Assembly: GCA_945911685.1 (NCBI GenBank)
Contig: CAMEAW010000100.1
Location: forward strand, 1 to 9,866
Length of the DNA stretch: 9,866 bases
Source: Bordetella parapertussis
GTDB taxonomy: Bacteria > Pseudomonadota > Gammaproteobacteria > Burkholderiales > Burkholderiaceae_B
Direction: 5' to 3'
Under the pieces are notes generated by a model, which saw nothing but the letters and a program-made list of their open reading frames with translations, had not been told where the DNA came from and did not search any database. Positions 6,643 through 9,866 of this stretch are shown piece after piece (positions within the stretch are counted from its first letter, which is position 1; every line of letters begins with the position of its first letter). A program made the position numbers and the translations under genes.

Positions 6643-7437
6643 TTAATCCAGCGCCTTAGGCCATTGAAATGCGGCAGGTTGTTTCGTTAAGAATCGTTGG
6701 ACAGCATCGGTATGCCACTGCGTCGTACGTGCGACGGCTTGAGCTGAAGACTCAATATCCATCATCGAATCTAAGCTGCTATTTAACGAGACATTAAACG
6801 CACGCTTGGTCATGGCAAGCGCCGCAGGAGCAGCTTGAGCCAGGCAAGTTGCCATTTGATGCGCGCGCTCGAGGGTGCGGCCCTGAGGGGTCACCTCGAG
6901 CACAATCCCGAGTTCATGCGCCTGCTGCGCGTTTAGCTCGCGCGCTGAAAAAGCGAGCTCTTTCGCACGCTGCACGCCCACAATGCGTGGCAAGGTATAC
7001 AAAACAGCGCAATCGGGCACCAAACCCAGGCGCATAAACGACAAACAAAAACGGCTATCAGGTGCCGCCAGAACAATATCTGCCGTTAACGCCAGGCTAA
7101 ACCCAGCGCCGTAAGCCGCGCCCTCAACAGCCGCAATGACAGGCACTTCGAGGCGCAACAAAGTCTCTATCCAAGACAGATAATCAAAACGCATCCGCTC
7201 GCGCCCCTCTTGCGCGCTCAAGGTCGCTTCGCCCATGGCGCTGATATCGCCCCCAGCGCAGAAGGTTGCCCCGGCCCCTGTAATGACTAAGGCTCGTAAG
7301 TCACGCTGTTGCGGCATCGTCGCAATCAAATCCCCCAGCTCTTTGCGCATAACCGCGTCGATCGCGTTTTTGCGCTTAGGGCGATTTAACGTGAGCGTGC
7401 CAACGCCCTGACTCACTGCATATTCAATCGTTTCCAA
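6643..7437 (-). CDS. Enoyl-CoA hydratase/isomerase family protein (PaaG/isomerase-like active site)
   Basis: Crotonase-fold enzyme acting on enoyl-CoA thioesters, cytoplasmic. Counting from GTG 7446 (267 residues), the CoA/oxyanion-hole segments are ITGAGATFCAGGDISAM (55-71) and AAVEGAAYGAGFSLALTADI (105-124). The hydratase glutamate of the usual LPEV-type motif is replaced in FMRLGLVPD (137-145), where Asp145 takes the position used by PaaG and enoyl-CoA isomerases. Isomerase activity is therefore at least as likely as hydratase. TTG at 7437 is preferred as start because AAGG (7449-7446) lies eight bases upstream, whereas GTG 7446 overlaps that same AAGG; homologues tend to begin close to ETIEY. 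The gene follows the acyl-CoA dehydrogenase by about 60 bases, probably in one operon. The substrate is unknown. Confidence 0.88.
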   Translation of the reverse strand: METIEYAVSQGVGTLTLNRPKRKNAIDAVMRKELGDLIATMPQQRDLRALVITGAGATFCAGGDISAMGEATLSAQEGRERMRFDYLSWIETLLRLEVPVIAAVEGAAYGAGFSLALTADIVLAAPDSRFCLSFMRLGLVPDCAVLYTLPRIVGVQRAKELAFSARELNAQQAHELGIVLEVTPQGRTLERAHQMATCLAQAAPAALAMTKRAFNVSLNSSLDSMMDIESSAQAVARTTQWHTDAVQRFLTKQPAAFQWPKALD

Positions 7438-7504
7438 CTTGCACACCTTGATAAGATTATTCTAAACACAAGCGCCGCCGTAGGTTTTTTTACCTGTCAC
7501 TTCC

Positions 7505-9847
7505 TTAATCAGGCAATTTGAGCACGTGCTTGGCGATGATTTCTTTTTGGATTTCGGTGCTTCCACCATAAATCGTTGAAGGAATCGAATGAAACAATAT
7601 TGCTGGCGCGTCTAACCCTTCAGCACCAAAGTCGGTGGTCTCACCCGTCGCGCCGTGCTCTTGCGCCGACTCGACTAAGAGCGTGCAAATCCGTTGATAC
7701 GTATCGGTACCCCAGATTTTTAGCAACGACACGCTCGGCGGTAAGGTTTCGCCGCGCTTGACCATTTCTGCATAGTGCGTGTAGGCAGAAACCTGATCAG
7801 CCACATCCAGCATCAGCTCGCCATAGCGTGCTGCAAAAACGGGATCAGCAAACAGATTCAAACTCTCGGCAAGGCTGGTGAGTTGGCTTAAGGCATAACG
7901 TGACTGCTTGGGGCTACCCAAAAAGATCCGCTCAAAGCCTAAGAGTGCTTTGGCGATTGTCCAGCCTTCATTGATTTGTCCAACCAGATTTTCTGCCGGG
8001 ACCCGGACGTTATCAAAAAACACCTCGCAGAACTCTTTTTGTCCGCTGATATTTTGAATGGGTCGAATCGTAATCCCCGGAATGCTTAAATCGATCAACA
8101 AGAAACTAATGCCCGATTGCTTTTTGGCGTCTTTATCGGTGCGCACCAACGCGAACATATGCGTGGCGTCTTGCGCGAGCGTGGTCCAAATTTTTTGACC
8201 ATTCACGACAAACACGTCACCATCAAGAACCGCTTCAGTACGCAACGCAGCCAGATCTGAACCAGCGCCGGGCTCAGAGTAGCCCTGGCACCACACGTGC
8301 TCGTTGGCGATGATCTTAGGTAAAAACTTTTGCTGCTGTTCAGGACTACCCCGCTGAATCAACAGTGGCCCAATCATCACGACGCCCATATCAGGGGCAC
8401 GCGCAACGCCGTACTGCTCTTGCTCTTCAACGTAGGCGATCATCTTGCCAGGGGGCAAGCCCATTCCGCCAAATTTTTTCGGCCACGAGGGCGCGATCCA
8501 GCCTTGCTCTGACAGCGTTCTGGTCCAATCTTTGATTTCGTTGAAGCGCAAACGGTGCGGCACGTGCCGCAGGTTTTCGGGATAATGTTTTGCGTAAAAA
8601 TTTTGCAGCATTTGCCGAAACTCGGGTTCGGGCATGTTTTCCCAATCTGCATCTTTGGCAAACGCACCCTCTCTTAGCAAAGCACTGTTTGTACCCTTGG
8701 CTAAGGCGGGCTCATCAGAGGCTGCAAGCGAGCGTTGCGCAAAATAACGCTGACGATGGGCGTCGACGTTACCCAACCAAGCGGTGAGCGCTAACGCACG
8801 TTTAAAGTACAGGCCAACGTCACACTCATCGGTATAGCCCATCGCACCGTGCATTTGAATGGACATCCGGGTCATGAGCAGGGCCGCATACGAACAGCGC
8901 GCTTTAGCGCGACTCGCCAGTGTGCTGAGCGTACCGCCCGTCTCGATTTGCGTCAGCACATCTGCCAAGCAGGCCGACGACAACTCAACTTGGATATAGC
9001 CGTCTACGATACGATGTTTGAGCGCCTGAAAGCTGCCGATCAGCTTGCCAAATTGTTTGCGTGTGCCTAGGTAATCTAGGGTCACGGCCAATGCGCGGCG
9101 CATCACACCCAGCATTTCAGCGGCTTGAATCACCCGGGCAGCATCGTTGGCGCGATCGACAACCGCCAACACCTCTGTGCCCTGCATCAACAAATGTGTT
9201 TTGGGCACTTGAACATTTTGCAACGTCAAGGTGCACAGCATGGCACCATCTACAGAACGCTGATCGGTGTGCGACACGCCTTGAGTACCAGCGGGGACCC
9301 AGACCAGCACAGGATGCTCTGCGAGCTTGGCCAACACGACCCAGCCATCGGCACCCTGGGCCGGCGTGACGAATTTTTTGACGCCGTTGAGCAGCAACGT
9401 ATCGCCCAGTGCCAGCGCTGTGGTCGCAAGCGTGTGCTGGGCCTGCAGTTGACCCAGCGTCTCTTGCCAGGCCACGCCAGCCACCAGTGCACCACCCACC
9501 AATTGTTCAAGCAACACTGACCGCAAGGAACTTTGGGGCACACCCGACACAACGGCTGCGAATTGAACACCAACGGCAATTAAGGGCTCGGGTAACAGTC
9601 TTTGCCCAATCTCTTCAGCAATCGCCGACATCTCACGCAGGCCTAAGCCCAGCCCGCCGTCTTGTTCAGATACAAGCACACCTAACCAGCCCGCGTTGGC
9701 GATTTCTTGCCAGGCCGAACGATCAAAGCCAGTGTCTGAGACTCGCAGTTGGCGCACGCGCGCCGTTGTGTTGCCGCGTGACAAGAGGTCGCGAGCACTG
9801 TCGCGAAAAGCCTCGATTGCGGATTCTTGGAGTGTGACGTCATTCAT
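7505..9847 (-). CDS. Fused double-domain acyl-CoA dehydrogenase
   Basis: FAD-dependent enzymes of this family introduce a 2,3-double bond into acyl-CoA. The 780-residue product is two complete acyl-CoA dehydrogenase units in tandem, against about 380 residues for a single one. Unit 1 (about 1-375) has RKQFGKLIGSFQALKHRIVD (263-282) and QMHGAMGYTDE (331-341). Unit 2 (about 405-780) has the FAD/substrate segment CQGYSEPGAGSDLAALRT (520-537), NGQKIWTT (549-556) and the C-terminal IYGGSTEIQKEII (759-771). The glutamate of MCAD-type enzymes is absent from both C-terminal motifs (Gly761 in unit 2, Leu358 in unit 1). Glu639 in GFER of unit 2 may be the base, as in long-chain types. Start ATG 9847 has GAGG eight bases upstream. 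First visible gene of the acd-ech-CobW set. The substrate cannot be told from sequence. Confidence 0.95.
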   Translation of the reverse strand: MNDVTLQESAIEAFRDSARDLLSRGNTTARVRQLRVSDTGFDRSAWQEIANAGWLGVLVSEQDGGLGLGLREMSAIAEEIGQRLLPEPLIAVGVQFAAVVSGVPQSSLRSVLLEQLVGGALVAGVAWQETLGQLQAQHTLATTALALGDTLLLNGVKKFVTPAQGADGWVVLAKLAEHPVLVWVPAGTQGVSHTDQRSVDGAMLCTLTLQNVQVPKTHLLMQGTEVLAVVDRANDAARVIQAAEMLGVMRRALAVTLDYLGTRKQFGKLIGSFQALKHRIVDGYIQVELSSACLADVLTQIETGGTLSTLASRAKARCSYAALLMTRMSIQMHGAMGYTDECDVGLYFKRALALTAWLGNVDAHRQRYFAQRSLAASDEPALAKGTNSALLREGAFAKDADWENMPEPEFRQMLQNFYAKHYPENLRHVPHRLRFNEIKDWTRTLSEQGWIAPSWPKKFGGMGLPPGKMIAYVEEQEQYGVARAPDMGVVMIGPLLIQRGSPEQQQKFLPKIIANEHVWCQGYSEPGAGSDLAALRTEAVLDGDVFVVNGQKIWTTLAQDATHMFALVRTDKDAKKQSGISFLLIDLSIPGITIRPIQNISGQKEFCEVFFDNVRVPAENLVGQINEGWTIAKALLGFERIFLGSPKQSRYALSQLTSLAESLNLFADPVFAARYGELMLDVADQVSAYTHYAEMVKRGETLPPSVSLLKIWGTDTYQRICTLLVESAQEHGATGETTDFGAEGLDAPAILFHSIPSTIYGGSTEIQKEIIAKHVLKLPD

Positions 9848-9866
9848 ATTAATTGCCTCTAAAACT
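9848..9866 (-). promoter_or_regulatory. Ribosome binding site of the acyl-CoA dehydrogenase gene
   Basis: On the minus strand AGAGG precedes the ATG at 9847 with eight bases between GAGG and the start, which supports this start codon. The promoter, if directly upstream, lies outside the window. Confidence 0.7.

Noticed and set aside
7447..7504. Small palindrome AGGT-A-run-ACCT between the acyl-CoA dehydrogenase and hydratase genes
   Set aside because: The four-base stem is too weak for a terminator and lacks a following T-run, so the genes are more likely co-transcribed.

Overview
The window looks like a chromosomal housekeeping region of a betaproteobacterium of the order Burkholderiales, most likely an Alcaligenaceae relative of Bordetella or Achromobacter. 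This rests on the gene order scpB-rluB-rimP-nusA-infB and on close resemblance, from memory, of the RimP, NusA and InfB N-terminal sequences to Bordetella proteins; no database search was run. No phage, transposon, CRISPR or defence island is visible.

Region 1 (1-2446, minus strand) is the transcription/translation operon rimP-nusA-infB. infB runs off the left edge with only its first 24 codons present. rimP and nusA overlap by an ATGA. In front of rimP lies a roughly 315-base leader with an extended -10 promoter candidate, inverted repeats, and an intrinsic terminator whose U-tract ends only a few bases before the rimP start codon. Any message made from an upstream promoter must read through this terminator, so it is most likely an attenuator.

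Region 2 (2447-5451, minus strand) is scpB-rluB, overlapping by a GTGA: a chromosome-segregation condensin subunit and a 23S rRNA pseudouridine synthase with a very long Gly/Ala/Arg/Pro-rich tail. Both proteins carry unusually large low-complexity extensions.

Region 3 (5464-5626, plus strand) is a self-contained initiator tRNA-fMet unit: promoter, tRNA with encoded CCA, and a strong terminator. It is the only confident plus-strand gene.

Region 4 (5627-9866, minus strand) is a fatty-acid/CoA-thioester gene set: a 780-residue fused double acyl-CoA dehydrogenase, then an enoyl-CoA hydratase/isomerase, then the remains of a CobW-type G3E GTPase. The CobW reading frame has lost the P-loop lysine and stops at about the position of the G4 motif; frame-shifted remnants of its C-terminal half appear to continue to about 5863, which would explain most of the otherwise empty stretch before the tRNA.

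The most interesting items are the attenuator-like rimP leader, the decaying CobW gene, and the apparently one-active-site fused acyl-CoA dehydrogenase. I see no convincing new multi-gene system; most of the window is ordinary core genome.
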